From Pseudomonas umsongensis (lineage in GTDB: Bacteria; Pseudomonadota; Gammaproteobacteria; Pseudomonadales; Pseudomonadaceae): a stretch of 64,000 bases of DNA. The notes beneath the pieces were generated by a model. It searched no databases and was not told the origin of the DNA. It saw nothing but the letters and a program-made list of their open reading frames with translations. Below, piece by piece: positions 37,627 through 46,463 of the stretch. Location: contig NZ_NIWU01000001.1 in NCBI RefSeq assembly GCF_002236105.1, positions 2,170,001-2,234,000 of the forward strand. Reading direction: 5' to 3'. The stretch's first letter is position 1; every line of letters begins with the position of its first letter. The position numbers and the translations under genes are program-made.

Positions 37627-38979
37627 ATGTCCGAGCTCTTCCAAGCGCGCATCCCCGACGCACCCGCCATTCAGCGTTTGCCCCTTTTGCAACTGATCCT
37701 GGTCGGTCTGCAACATGTTCTGCTGATGTACGGCGGCGCCATTGCGGTGCCGCTGATCATCGGACAGGCCGCTGGCCTGAATCGTGAAGAAATCGCCTTC
37801 CTGATCAACGCCGACCTGCTGGTCGCCGGCATCGCCACCATCGTCCAGTCTCTCGGTATCGGTCCCATGGGCATTCGCATGCCGGTGATGATGGGTGCCA
37901 GTTTCGCCGCCGTCGGCAGCATGGTCGCCATGGCCTGCATGCCGGGCATCGGCCTGCAGGGGATCTTCGGCGCGACCATCGCCGCCGGGTTCTTCGGCAT
38001 GCTGATCGCGCCATTCATGTCCAAGGTCGTGCGCTTCTTCCCGCCGCTGGTCACTGGCACGGTCATCACCTCGATCGGTTTGTCGCTGTTCCCCGTGGCC
38101 GTGAACTGGGCCGGCGGTGGTGCTCAAGCCGCTCAATTCGGCTCACCGATCTACCTGACCATCGCCGCGTTGGTGCTGGGCACCATCCTGCTGGTGCATC
38201 GCTTCATGCGCGGCTTCTGGGTCAACATTTCCGTATTGATCGGCATGTGCCTGGGCTATGTACTTTGTGGCGTGCTGGGCATGGTCGACCTCAGCGGCAT
38301 GGCTCAGGCGCCATGGCTGCAATTTGTCACGCCGCTGCACTTTGGCATGCCGAAATTCGAGCTCGCGCCAATCCTCTCGATGTGCCTGGTGGTGGTGATC
38401 ATTTTCGTCGAGTCCACCGGGATGTTCCTGGCCTTGGGCAAGATCACCGGCCAGGAAGTCTGCCCGCGCATGTTGCGTCGCGGCTTGTTGTGTGATGCTG
38501 GTGCCTCGTTCTTCGCCGGCTTCTTCAACACCTTCACCCACTCCTCCTTCGCGCAGAACATCGGCCTTGTGCAGATGACTGGCGTACGTTGCCGCTCAGT
38601 AACCATCGTTGCGGGCGGCTTGTTGATCGTGCTGAGCCTTCTGCCCAAGGCCGCGTTCCTCGTGGCCTCGATTCCACCGGCGGTGCTGGGCGGCGCGGCG
38701 ATCGCAATGTTCGGCATGGTCGCCGCCACCGGGATCAAGATCCTGCAGGAAGCCGACATCGGTGACCGACGCAACCAATTGCTGGTGGCGGTGAGCATCG
38801 GCATGGGCCTGATTCCGGTGGTTCGGCCGGAGTTTTTCGCCCACCTGCCGGTGTGGATGAGCCCGATCACCCACAGCGGTATCGCCATGGCCACGCTTAG
38901 CGCCCTGACCCTGAACTTGCTGTTCAACATCCTCGGCGGCGCCGAACGCGCGGCCATCAACGACTGTCACGCCCACTAA
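37627..38979 (+). CDS. Uric acid/xanthine:cation symporter (NCS2 family)
   Basis: 450 aa, about 14 helices. NCS2 signatures: LQHVLLMYGGAIAVPLIIG at the front, the substrate-binding IFVESTGMFLALGKI (about residue 260), and FNTFTHSSFAQNIGLVQMTG (about 302-321). The best fit from memory is the UacT/UapA branch that imports urate and xanthine. Its place after puuD in the same direction supports uric acid or purine uptake feeding the pathway. Confidence 0.9.
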   Translation: MSELFQARIPDAPAIQRLPLLQLILVGLQHVLLMYGGAIAVPLIIGQAAGLNREEIAFLINADLLVAGIATIVQSLGIGPMGIRMPVMMGASFAAVGSMVAMACMPGIGLQGIFGATIAAGFFGMLIAPFMSKVVRFFPPLVTGTVITSIGLSLFPVAVNWAGGGAQAAQFGSPIYLTIAALVLGTILLVHRFMRGFWVNISVLIGMCLGYVLCGVLGMVDLSGMAQAPWLQFVTPLHFGMPKFELAPILSMCLVVVIIFVESTGMFLALGKITGQEVCPRMLRRGLLCDAGASFFAGFFNTFTHSSFAQNIGLVQMTGVRCRSVTIVAGGLLIVLSLLPKAAFLVASIPPAVLGGAAIAMFGMVAATGIKILQEADIGDRRNQLLVAVSIGMGLIPVVRPEFFAHLPVWMSPITHSGIAMATLSALTLNLLFNILGGAERAAINDCHAH

Positions 38980-38997
38980 GACAGAAACGCCCTCCCA

Positions 38998-39099
38998 CTG
39001 TAGGAGCGAGCATGCTCGCGATGGACGTGAAGACAACGCGTTTAACCAGATACCACGCGTAATCGTTAACGACCATCGCGAGCATGCTCGCTCCTACAG
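38998..39099. repeat. REPIN, family C
   Basis: Arms CTGTAGGAGCGAGCATGCTC and complement around about 50 nt. The interior is partly like that of the other family C copies (see 42418, 48947, 51526). Confidence 0.88.
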
Positions 39100-39149
39100 G
39101 GGTTGGGGTTTCCTGCGCCTTGAAAAATAAAAACAAGAGGGAGCAACAG

Positions 39150-39935
39150 ATGATTCGGACACAGAAAAACATGCTGTTGGGTGCTGGCCTCCTGGCCGCG
39201 AGCCAAGCGATGGCCGGCGATCTACTGCTGTGGCAAACCAACAGCCTGAGCTATCTGTATGGCAAGGACTTCGCGGTCAACCCGCCGATCCAGCAAACGA
39301 TCACTTTTGAACATGCCGACCGCTGGAAGTACGGCGACAACTTCATGTTCATCGACAGCACCTACTACAACGGCGAGAAAGACCGCAACAAAGGCGTGCA
39401 CGCCTATTACGGCGAGTTCAGTCCGCGGCTCTCCTTCGGCAAGATTCTCGACCGCCGTTTCGAACTCGGCCCAATCAAGGATGTGTTGCTGGCCTTGACC
39501 TACGAGAATGGCGAAGACGACAGCGAGGCGTACCTGATCGGCCCCGGTTTTGACCTCGCGGTACCGGGCTTCAACTTTTTCACCTTGAACTTCTACTATC
39601 GCCAGACCGAAGGCTCGCGTCCCGGTGATGACGTCTGGCAGATCTCGCCGGCCTGGTCCTACACCGTGCCCCTGGGCAACTCGAGCCTGTTGATCGACGG
39701 CTACCTGGACTGGGTCGTCGACAATGACCAGAACTCGCGCGGCACGTATCACGCCAACCTGCACTTCAACCCGCAGGTCAAATATGACTTGGGCAAAACC
39801 CTCGGCTGGCGGGAAAAGCAGGTGTACGTCGGCGTCGAATACAGCTACTGGAAAGACAAGTACGGCATCGAAAACAACAACAACCTCGACACCCACGAAA
39901 GCACCACCAGCCTGCTGGTGAAGGTGCATTTCTAA
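39150..39935 (+). CDS. Tsx-like nucleoside-specific outer membrane channel, copy 1
   Basis: 261 aa from ATG 39150 with an AGAGGGAGCAAC site. A signal peptide (residues 1-22, cut at AMAGD) is followed by a beta-barrel of alternating aromatic strands ending in VKVHF, the terminal Phe needed for outer membrane insertion. It matches the nucleoside-binding outer membrane (Tsx) family: WQTNSLSYLYGKDF, KYGDNFMFIDS. The second copy follows in the same direction and shares roughly two thirds of its residues by eye. It probably admits purines across the outer membrane. Confidence 0.88.
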   Translation: MIRTQKNMLLGAGLLAASQAMAGDLLLWQTNSLSYLYGKDFAVNPPIQQTITFEHADRWKYGDNFMFIDSTYYNGEKDRNKGVHAYYGEFSPRLSFGKILDRRFELGPIKDVLLALTYENGEDDSEAYLIGPGFDLAVPGFNFFTLNFYYRQTEGSRPGDDVWQISPAWSYTVPLGNSSLLIDGYLDWVVDNDQNSRGTYHANLHFNPQVKYDLGKTLGWREKQVYVGVEYSYWKDKYGIENNNNLDTHESTTSLLVKVHF

Positions 39936-40310
39936 GATGATCCGCAACCGTGCCCCAAACCTGTCGTCGGTGCGCTGTTGCGGAGCACTTGAGACCTGGC
40001 CGAGGAGTCAGTATTCTCCGCGGCCGCCTGAATCCGCTTTAAAAAAAAGCCCGGATTTAATTCCTGACCAGAAAGCCAACTTATCCCGGCTCTGGACGGT
40101 ACCAAGGCACCCCCAAACCACTCTCAATCGACTGCTCCAGAGCCGCCGAACGGGAGTTTTTTTGTTTTCTGAAAGCCTTGGCGCAGCTCTTGCTAACAGT
40201 ACAAAGCTGACCGAATGGATGATTTTTTTGCAGTTACGGAAAAAGGCGCCACACCAGAGCGTCGACCTTAAAAAAATAACGTGAAACCACTACTTTTTGG
40301 GAGCAACCGA
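39936..40310. other. Intergenic region between the two Tsx-like genes
   Basis: 375 bp with no credible gene. It has several A/T runs and no strong terminator. The downstream 20 bp repeat the GGGAGCAAC ribosome site used by the first copy, so the leader was duplicated along with the gene. A promoter for the second gene probably lies here, but I cannot place it. Confidence 0.5.
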
Positions 40311-41096
40311 ATGAAACGTACGTGCACTAGCCTGATGCTGGCAGGATCGTTGCTGGCGGGGGGTCAGGCCATGGCCGGCGACTTGCTGCAATGGCAGAAC
40401 AACAGCCTGACCTACCTGTATGGCAAGGACTTCCAGGTCAACCCGCGCATCCAGCAGACGGTGACCTTCGAACACGCCGACGGCTGGAAATACGGCGACA
40501 ACTTCTTCTTCATCGACAAAATCTTCTACAACGGCAAGGAAGACGCCTTCGCAGGCAAGAACACTCACTATGGTGAATTCAGCCCGCGCTTGTCGTTCAA
40601 CAAGATTTTCGATCAGAAGCTGGAGTTCGGTCCGATCAAGGACGTGCTGCTGGCCATGACCTATGAGTTCGGTGAAGACGATACCGAGTCGTACCTGATC
40701 GGTCCGGGTTTCGACCTGGCCATCCCCGGCTTTGACTACTTCCAGCTGAACTTCTACAACCGTCATACCGAAGGCGACCGCCCGGGTGACAACATCTGGC
40801 AAGTCACCCCGGTCTGGTCCTATACCATTCCAGTGGGTGACTCGGACGTGCTGATCGACGGTTTCATGGACTGGGTCGTTGACAACGACGTCAACAAGAA
40901 AGGCGAATACCACGCCAACCTGCACTTTAACCCACAGATCAAATACGACCTGGGCAAGGTGCTGAACCTGGGCGCCAAGCAGCTGTACGTCGGTGTCGAG
41001 TATGACTACTGGAAAAACAAGTACGGTATCGAAGACAGCCAGGGCTTCAAGACCGATCAGAGCGTGACCAGCTTCCTGGTCAAGGTGCACTTCTGA
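40311..41096 (+). CDS. Tsx-like nucleoside-specific outer membrane channel, copy 2
   Basis: 261 aa from ATG 40311 with GGGAGCAAC upstream. The signal peptide is cut near AMAGD and the barrel ends VKVHF. Same length and framework as copy 1 (WQNNSLTYLYGKDFQVNP, LNFYNRHTEGDRPGDNIWQV), with changes mainly in likely loop positions such as KEDAFAGKNTHYGEFS. The divergence suggests different ligand preference. It closes the purine cluster and is followed by a REP pair. Confidence 0.88.
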   Translation: MKRTCTSLMLAGSLLAGGQAMAGDLLQWQNNSLTYLYGKDFQVNPRIQQTVTFEHADGWKYGDNFFFIDKIFYNGKEDAFAGKNTHYGEFSPRLSFNKIFDQKLEFGPIKDVLLAMTYEFGEDDTESYLIGPGFDLAIPGFDYFQLNFYNRHTEGDRPGDNIWQVTPVWSYTIPVGDSDVLIDGFMDWVVDNDVNKKGEYHANLHFNPQIKYDLGKVLNLGAKQLYVGVEYDYWKNKYGIEDSQGFKTDQSVTSFLVKVHF

Positions 41097-41105
41097 TTTA
41101 AAAGC

Positions 41106-41181
41106 TTCGCGAGCAGGCTCGCTCCCACATTTGATCTTTGTCGCACTGAAGATTCACTGTGGGAGCGAGCCTGCTCGCGAA
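41106..41181. repeat. REP palindrome pair, family B
   Basis: Arms TTCGCGAGCAGGCTCGCTCC and complement. It lies between the convergent Tsx-like and patatin genes, a typical REP location. Confidence 0.9.
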
Positions 41182-41197
41182 TGCCGCACCGCCAATC

Positions 41198-42370
41198 TCA
41201 AGCCGAAACCACAGGTTCCGCCAACCCGAGAAACCGGCAAATCTCCCCGCGCTTGGCCAACGCATCCCGCCGCCCCAGATCAATCAACTCGCTGCAATAC
41301 CCCGCCTCGAACAGCAGATAACTCAACACCCCCGCCCCGCTGGTCTTGGTCGCTCCCGGTCCACGCAAGAACAGGCGCAGCGCCGCTGGCAGTTCCTGGC
41401 GATGGCGTGCGGCGATCTCGTCGATCGGCTGGCTGGGTGAAATCACCAACACCTCCACTGGCGCCACCCCCAACGTACGGATCGGCGTGCCATCGGGCAT
41501 GAGGCGACTGAACTGATTCAAGCGCTGCAAGAGTTCGATATCACTTTCCAGGCTATCGATGAACGTGCTGTTGAGCATATGCCCACCGATCTGCGCCAAG
41601 GTTGGCTGCTGACCGGAGTAGGCGCGTTGCAGCGGCTGCTCCGGGTCGATGCCGCGCGGGTTGCCGCTGACACCTACCACCAGCACCCGGTTGGCGCCCA
41701 GATGCAGGGCCGGGCTGATCGGTGCCGATTGGCGCACCGCGCCGTCGCCGAAATACTCCTCGCCGATTTTCACCGGGGCGAACAGCAGCGGAATGGCCGA
41801 ACTGGCGAGTAAATGGTCGACCGACAATTGTGTGGGAACGCCGATCCGCCGATGGCGCAACCAGGCGTCTATAGTGCCGCCGCCCTGATAGAACGTCACC
41901 GCCTGACCGGATTCATAGCCGAACGCCGTGACCGCGACGGCCTGCAACTGCTTCTGCTCGATGGCGTGGGCAATGCCGCCCATGTGCAGTTTGTCGTCGA
42001 GTAATCCGCGTAGCGGCGAGCTGTTGAGCAACGCCACGGGCACCGGGGCGCCAAGGCCCAACAAACTGTGGCTAACGAACCGGGCGGCCTGGCTGATCAC
42101 GCCCGGCCAGTCGCTGCGCAACACCAGATGGCTGCGAAAACCCTGCCAGAACGCCGTCAGCCGCTCGATAGCCGCGCGAAAATCCATCGCCCCGCTGGCC
42201 AGGCTGACGGCATTGATAGCGCCGGCGGAGGTGCCGACGATCACCGGAAAAGGATTGTCCGCACCCAATGGCAGCAACTCGGCAATCGCCGCCAGCACGC
42301 CCACTTGATAGGCCGCCCGAGCCCCGCCGCCGGAAAGGATCAAGCCCGTGACGGGTTCAGCGGGATTCAT
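41198..42370 (-). CDS. Patatin-like phospholipase family protein
   Basis: 390 aa. Patatin motifs are complete: oxyanion hole SGGGARAAY (residues 13-21), nucleophile Ser48 in GTSAG, and the dyad Asp209 in the DGA loop. It acts on lipid esters, with the natural substrate unknown. No signal peptide, so it is probably cytoplasmic or membrane-associated. Monocistronic, with repeats on both sides. Confidence 0.9.
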   Translation of the reverse strand: MNPAEPVTGLILSGGGARAAYQVGVLAAIAELLPLGADNPFPVIVGTSAGAINAVSLASGAMDFRAAIERLTAFWQGFRSHLVLRSDWPGVISQAARFVSHSLLGLGAPVPVALLNSSPLRGLLDDKLHMGGIAHAIEQKQLQAVAVTAFGYESGQAVTFYQGGGTIDAWLRHRRIGVPTQLSVDHLLASSAIPLLFAPVKIGEEYFGDGAVRQSAPISPALHLGANRVLVVGVSGNPRGIDPEQPLQRAYSGQQPTLAQIGGHMLNSTFIDSLESDIELLQRLNQFSRLMPDGTPIRTLGVAPVEVLVISPSQPIDEIAARHRQELPAALRLFLRGPGATKTSGAGVLSYLLFEAGYCSELIDLGRRDALAKRGEICRFLGLAEPVVSA

Positions 42371-42417
42371 GAATAACGCTCCATGCTCATTGATGGGGAT
42401 CGTCCCTTGTAGGAGCG

Positions 42418-42522
42418 AGCATGCTCGCGATGGACCCGAGGACGCCGCTGGGTGTCAGGCTGCCAGCATTATCGTTGACGACCATCGCGACGGTGCGACG
42501 ATTCGACATGCTCGCTCCTACA
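42418..42522. repeat. REPIN, family C, with an altered right arm
   Basis: The left arm TGTAGGAGCGAGCATGCTC is intact. The right arm is interrupted by about 18 nt (CGGTGCGACGATTCGACA) between the two halves of the complement. The interior GGGTGTCAGGCTGCCAGC matches the other family C copies. Confidence 0.85.
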
Positions 42523-42534
42523 GGGTGCGGCCGT

Positions 42535-43467
42535 TCAGCCGCGCTTTGGGTACAGCTTCGGTTCACCGGGCGGACGGCTCTTGAAGCGGCGATGGGCCCA
42601 GAGGTATTGCTCTGGGCAATCACGCAAGACGCCTTCGATCCACTGGTTGATGCGCAGGCAGTCGGCTTCCTCGGTTTCGCCTGGGAAGCCTTCGAGCGGC
42701 GCGTGGATCACCAGGCGATACCCACTCCCGTCCGCCAGGCGTTCCTGGGTGAACGGCACCACCAACGCCTTGCCCAACCGCGCGAACTTGCTGGTGGCGG
42801 TGACGGTGGCGGCCTGGATGCCGAACAACGGCACGAAAATGCTTTGCTTGGCGCCATAGTCCTGGTCCGGCGCATACCAGATCGCACGGCCGGCGCGTAG
42901 CAACTTGAGCATGCCGCGCACGTCCTCACGCTCCACCGCCAGCGAATCCAGGTTGTGCCGCTCGCGACCGCGACGCTGCACATAGTCGAATAGCGGGTTC
43001 TTGTGCTCGCGGTACATACCGTCGATGGTGTGTTGCTGGCCGAGCAGCGCCGCACCGATTTCCAGCGTGGTGAAGTGGACGGCCATCAGGATCACGCCCT
43101 TGCCCTCACGCTGGGCATTCTTCAGGTGCTCCAGGCCTTCGACATGGGCCAGTTTCGCCAACCGCTCGCGTGACCACCACCAGCTCATCGCCATTTCAAA
43201 GAAGGCGATACCGGTGGACGCAAAATTTTCCTTGAGCAGACGCTTGCGCTCTGCCGCGGATTTTTCCGGGAAGCACAGTTCGAGATTGCGCTTGGCAATG
43301 CGCCGCCGGTCGGCCGCTACCCGATACATCAAGGCACCCAGGACCCGACCGATCCACAGCAATGCAGGGTACGGCAGCTGGACAATCAGCCATAACAGCC
43401 CCAGGCCGCACCAGAGCGGCCAGAAACGCGGCATCAGAAAAGTTGTTCGAAAACGCGGGCGATCCAT
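42535..43467 (-). CDS. Lipid A biosynthesis lauroyl acyltransferase (HtrB/LpxL family)
   Basis: 310 aa from ATG 43467; upstream codons run across the minC leader. It has an N-terminal membrane anchor (about residues 20-50) and the acyltransferase motif His131-x4-Glu136 (HFTTLE). It transfers a secondary acyl chain to Kdo-lipid A at the inner membrane face. Pseudomonas has more than one such gene, so the exact position acylated is uncertain. Divergent from minC, with 118 bp between starts. Confidence 0.88.
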   Translation of the reverse strand: MDRPRFRTTFLMPRFWPLWCGLGLLWLIVQLPYPALLWIGRVLGALMYRVAADRRRIAKRNLELCFPEKSAAERKRLLKENFASTGIAFFEMAMSWWWSRERLAKLAHVEGLEHLKNAQREGKGVILMAVHFTTLEIGAALLGQQHTIDGMYREHKNPLFDYVQRRGRERHNLDSLAVEREDVRGMLKLLRAGRAIWYAPDQDYGAKQSIFVPLFGIQAATVTATSKFARLGKALVVPFTQERLADGSGYRLVIHAPLEGFPGETEEADCLRINQWIEGVLRDCPEQYLWAHRRFKSRPPGEPKLYPKRG

Positions 43468-43585
43468 TAAAGGTTCCGAAAAGACGTTGGCCGCGCATTC
43501 TACATCGTTCGACCCGGCTTGCGGCTCGCGGGCGTTCTCGTTATAAGTCTGGGCACTTTTAGTGACAAGTCGTTGTATGCCGACC

Positions 43586-44323
43586 ATGAGCCAAACCGAA
43601 CCGCTTGACCAAGATCCCGTGTTCCAGTTGAAGGGCAGCATGCTTGCCATAACGGTGCTGGAACTGGCCCGAAATGACCTTGAAGGCCTCGATCGGCAGC
43701 TGGCCGCCAAAGTCGCTCAGGCGCCGAACTTCTTCAGTAATGCACCGCTGGTCCTGGCTTTGGACAAACTCCCGGCCAACGGTGGTGCCGTGGATCTGCC
43801 CGGCCTGATGCGCATCTGCCGTCAGCATGGCCTGCGTACCCTGGCCATCCGCGCCAGCCGCATCGAAGACATCGCGGCCGCCATCGCCGTCGACCTGCCA
43901 GTGTTGCCGCCATCCGGGGCCCGTGAACGGGCGCTGGACCTGAACGAAGGCGTCGTTGCGAAAAAACCGGAAAAACCAGCGGAACCGACCATCAAGCCGA
44001 CGAAAATCATCACTTCGCCAGTGCGCGGTGGCCAGCAGATCTACGCCCAGGGCAGTGATCTGGTAGTGATCTCCTCGGTCAGCCCGGGGGCGGAACTTCT
44101 CGCCGATGGGAACATCCATGTATACGGCCCGATGCGCGGTCGTGTGCTGGCCGGCGTCAAAGGCGACACCAAGGCACGGATTTTCTGCCAGCAAATGAGC
44201 GCTGAACTGATCTCTATTGCCGGACATTACAAGGTTTCCGAAGATCTGCGCCGCGACCCGTTGTGGGGCTCGGGCGTGCAGGTCAGCCTGTCTGGCGATG
44301 TGTTGAACATCATTCGGCTTTAA
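43586..44323 (+). CDS. minC: Septum site-determining protein MinC
   Basis: 245 aa from ATG 43586 (an ATG at 43577 is also in frame). The N-terminal FtsZ-inhibiting domain begins [19 protein letters not shown] charged linker ([14 protein letters not shown]) joins it to the C-terminal right-handed beta-helix domain with [16 protein letters not shown], which binds MinD. It blocks Z-ring formation away from midcell. First gene of minCDE; minD follows after 200 bp, a long gap that may hold a second promoter. Confidence 0.97.
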   Translation: MSQTEPLDQDPVFQLKGSMLAITVLELARNDLEGLDRQLAAKVAQAPNFFSNAPLVLALDKLPANGGAVDLPGLMRICRQHGLRTLAIRASRIEDIAAAIAVDLPVLPPSGARERALDLNEGVVAKKPEKPAEPTIKPTKIITSPVRGGQQIYAQGSDLVVISSVSPGAELLADGNIHVYGPMRGRVLAGVKGDTKARIFCQQMSAELISIAGHYKVSEDLRRDPLWGSGVQVSLSGDVLNIIRL

Positions 44324-44523
44324 CGGATACTGCCGCATTTTCCAAGCATCTCTAAAACGTAGCGAAAACGGCTCAAACGAAGTAGGAAACAGGCTACAAA
44401 CAGTGTTTACCGGGGGTAAATGCCGTCTGCGGCCATATTCCAGCCAAGGCTGTCCAACTGCTGTAGTTTTCAAGAGATGTTTTTCAGGGGCTAAAAGTCC
44501 TTTTTCCTTAGGGGTGAAACACC

Positions 44524-45336
44524 TTGGCCAAGATTCTCGTGGTTACATCCGGCAAGGGTGGTGTGGGTAAGACCACCACCAGCGCCGCTATCGGTACCGG
44601 CCTCGCTCTGCGCGGTCACAAAACAGTCATCGTCGACTTCGACGTCGGTTTGCGTAACCTCGACCTGATCATGGGTTGCGAGCGTCGCGTGGTGTATGAC
44701 TTCGTCAACGTAGTGAACGGCGAAGCCAACCTGCAACAGGCCTTGATCAAAGACAAGCGCCTGGAGAACCTCTACGTACTGGCCGCCAGCCAGACCCGCG
44801 ACAAAGACGCGCTGACGGTCGAAGGCGTGGAAAAAGTCCTGATGCAACTCAAGGAAGACTTCGAGTTCGTGGTCTGCGACTCCCCGGCGGGTATCGAAAA
44901 AGGTGCTCACCTGGCCATGTACTTCGCAGACGAAGCGATCGTGGTGACCAACCCGGAAGTCTCCTCGGTGCGCGACTCCGACCGCATGCTTGGCCTGCTG
45001 GCCAGCAAGTCCCGTCGAGCCGAGCGTGGCGAAGACCCGATCAAGGAACACCTGCTGATTACCCGTTACCATCCAGAGCGCGTGAGCAAGGGTGAAATGC
45101 TCGGCGTCGAAGACGTCAAGGAGATCCTCTCGGTGGCCCTGCTCGGCGTGATCCCTGAATCCCAGGCGGTGCTCAAGGCATCCAACCAGGGCGTTCCAGT
45201 GATTCTCGACGACCAGAGCGATGCAGGCCAGGCCTACAGCGATACCGTGGACCGCCTGTTGGGCAAAACCGTGGAACATCGTTTCCTTGATGTACAGAAG
45301 AAGGGATTCTTCGAGCGCCTGTTTGGAGGCAACTAA
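44524..45336 (+). CDS. minD: Septum site-determining protein MinD
   Basis: 270 aa from TTG 44524, preceded by AGGGGTG and giving the canonical AKILVVTSGKGGVGKTTT deviant Walker A motif right at the N-terminus. The C-terminus ends in the amphipathic membrane-targeting helix KKGFFERLFGGN. MinD is an ATPase that recruits MinC and oscillates with MinE. It is 3 bp from minE. Confidence 0.98.
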   Translation: MAKILVVTSGKGGVGKTTTSAAIGTGLALRGHKTVIVDFDVGLRNLDLIMGCERRVVYDFVNVVNGEANLQQALIKDKRLENLYVLAASQTRDKDALTVEGVEKVLMQLKEDFEFVVCDSPAGIEKGAHLAMYFADEAIVVTNPEVSSVRDSDRMLGLLASKSRRAERGEDPIKEHLLITRYHPERVSKGEMLGVEDVKEILSVALLGVIPESQAVLKASNQGVPVILDDQSDAGQAYSDTVDRLLGKTVEHRFLDVQKKGFFERLFGGN

Positions 45337-45339
45337 CCA

Positions 45340-45594
45340 ATGAACCTTTTTGACTTCTTTCGTGCCAACAAAAAGCAAAGCACCGCGTCGGTAGCGAAAG
45401 AGCGTCTACAGATCATCGTGGCGCACGAACGCGGCCAACGCAGTACCCCGGATTACCTGCCAGCCCTGCAGAAGGAACTGGTCGAGGTGATTCGCAAGTA
45501 CGTCAATATCGGGTCCGATGACGTGCACGTCGCACTGGAAAGCCAGGGCAGCTGCTCGATTCTGGAACTCAATATCACCCTGCCAGATCGCTGA
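45340..45594 (+). CDS. minE: Cell division topological specificity factor MinE
   Basis: 84 aa. The N-terminal membrane- and MinD-binding segment [27 protein letters not shown] is followed by the dimerising domain. MinE drives MinD off the membrane to set up pole-to-pole oscillation. The start follows the minD stop by 3 bp, so the two are cotranslated. A perfect 34-bp palindrome follows the stop. Confidence 0.98.
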   Translation: MNLFDFFRANKKQSTASVAKERLQIIVAHERGQRSTPDYLPALQKELVEVIRKYVNIGSDDVHVALESQGSCSILELNITLPDR

Positions 45595-45612
45595 GTCGAT
45601 CCGGGTGGAACC

Positions 45613-45646
45613 ACGGCGGTTCAGGCCTGCAGGCCTGAACCGCCGT
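45613..45646. repeat. Perfect 34-bp palindrome after minE
   Basis: ACGGCGGTTCAGGCCTG followed directly by its complement, with no loop. It lacks a T-run, so it is not a normal terminator. It lies between minE and the pseudouridine synthase. Confidence 0.85.
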
Positions 45647-45670
45647 TGGCGTTTGTAACGAGGCTGTTTG

Positions 45671-46306
45671 ATGCCGCTGTCCAATATTCACATCATCCAT
45701 GAGGACGCTGCTGTCCTGGTGGTCAACAAACCCACCCTGTTGCTCTCCGTGCCCGGTCGGGCCGACGACAATAAGGACTGCCTGATTACCCGCCTGCAGG
45801 AAAACGGCTACCCGGAAGCGCGAATCGTCCATCGACTGGACTGGGAAACCTCCGGCATCATCCTGCTGGCCCGGGATCCCGATACGCACCGTGAACTGTC
45901 TCGGCAATTTCACGACCGCGAAACGGAAAAGGCCTACACCGCATTGTGCTGGGGCCAGCCGGAGCTCGACAGTGGCAGCATCGACTTGCCGCTGCGCTAC
46001 GACCCGCCGACCAAGCCACGTCACGTGGTGGACCATGAATTCGGCAAACACGCCCTGACCTTCTGGCGCGTGCTGGAACGCTGCGGTGATTGGTGTCGCG
46101 TCGAACTCACGCCGATCACCGGACGCTCGCACCAATTGCGCGTGCACATGCTGTCGATCGGTCATCCATTGCTGGGCGACGGACTCTACGCCCATGAGCA
46201 AGCCCTGGCCGCCTGGCCACGCCTGTGCCTGCATGCAAGCATGCTTAGCTTCACCCACCCACAAAGCGGCGAGCGACTGCGCTTTGAGTGCCCTGCACCT
46301 TTTTGA
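45671..46306 (+). CDS. RluA-family pseudouridine synthase
   Basis: 211 aa from ATG 45671. The catalytic motif HRLDWETSG holds Asp58 (HRLDxxTSG). The RluA domain continues with GRSHQLRVHM and is short, with no S4 domain, as in the RluA/TruC-like group. It isomerises a uridine in rRNA or tRNA; the target base is not readable. It is probably read from the min promoter unless the palindrome stops it. A terminator follows. Confidence 0.88.
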   Translation: MPLSNIHIIHEDAAVLVVNKPTLLLSVPGRADDNKDCLITRLQENGYPEARIVHRLDWETSGIILLARDPDTHRELSRQFHDRETEKAYTALCWGQPELDSGSIDLPLRYDPPTKPRHVVDHEFGKHALTFWRVLERCGDWCRVELTPITGRSHQLRVHMLSIGHPLLGDGLYAHEQALAAWPRLCLHASMLSFTHPQSGERLRFECPAPF

Positions 46307-46331
46307 GTGGCTGACCACTGAAAGCGCATTG

Positions 46332-46360
46332 AAAACGCCCTTGCAATGAAGGGCGCTTTT
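46332..46360 (+). terminator. Terminator of the pseudouridine synthase gene
   Basis: AAAA-GCCC/GGGC-TTTT arms around a 10-nt loop with a terminal TTTT, 26 nt past the stop. Confidence 0.75.
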
Positions 46361-46409
46361 CATTTGTCGTTACAACATTTGCTGACAACAGCGCGCCTGC
46401 ATTGCCCCA

Positions 46410-46463
46410 GGCCAATACGGTAAACTCGCGCTTCTGTTGCCTGGAGCTACTTATGCGCGAAGC
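46410..46463 (+). repeat. Duplicated leader, copy in front of the GT-A-like gene
   Basis: 54 nt with about 46 identical to 47590-47643 in front of apeB: GGCCAATACG-TAAACT, then CTGGAGCTACTTATGCGCGA covering ribosome site, start codon and the first codons (Met-Arg-Glu). It carries a plausible -10 (TAAACT). Confidence 0.8.

Noticed and set aside
35986..38136. A 716-codon open frame on the minus strand opposite allA-puuD and the permease
   Set aside because: It is the antisense shadow of well-supported genes; high-GC codon bias leaves such frames open, and it shows no domain.
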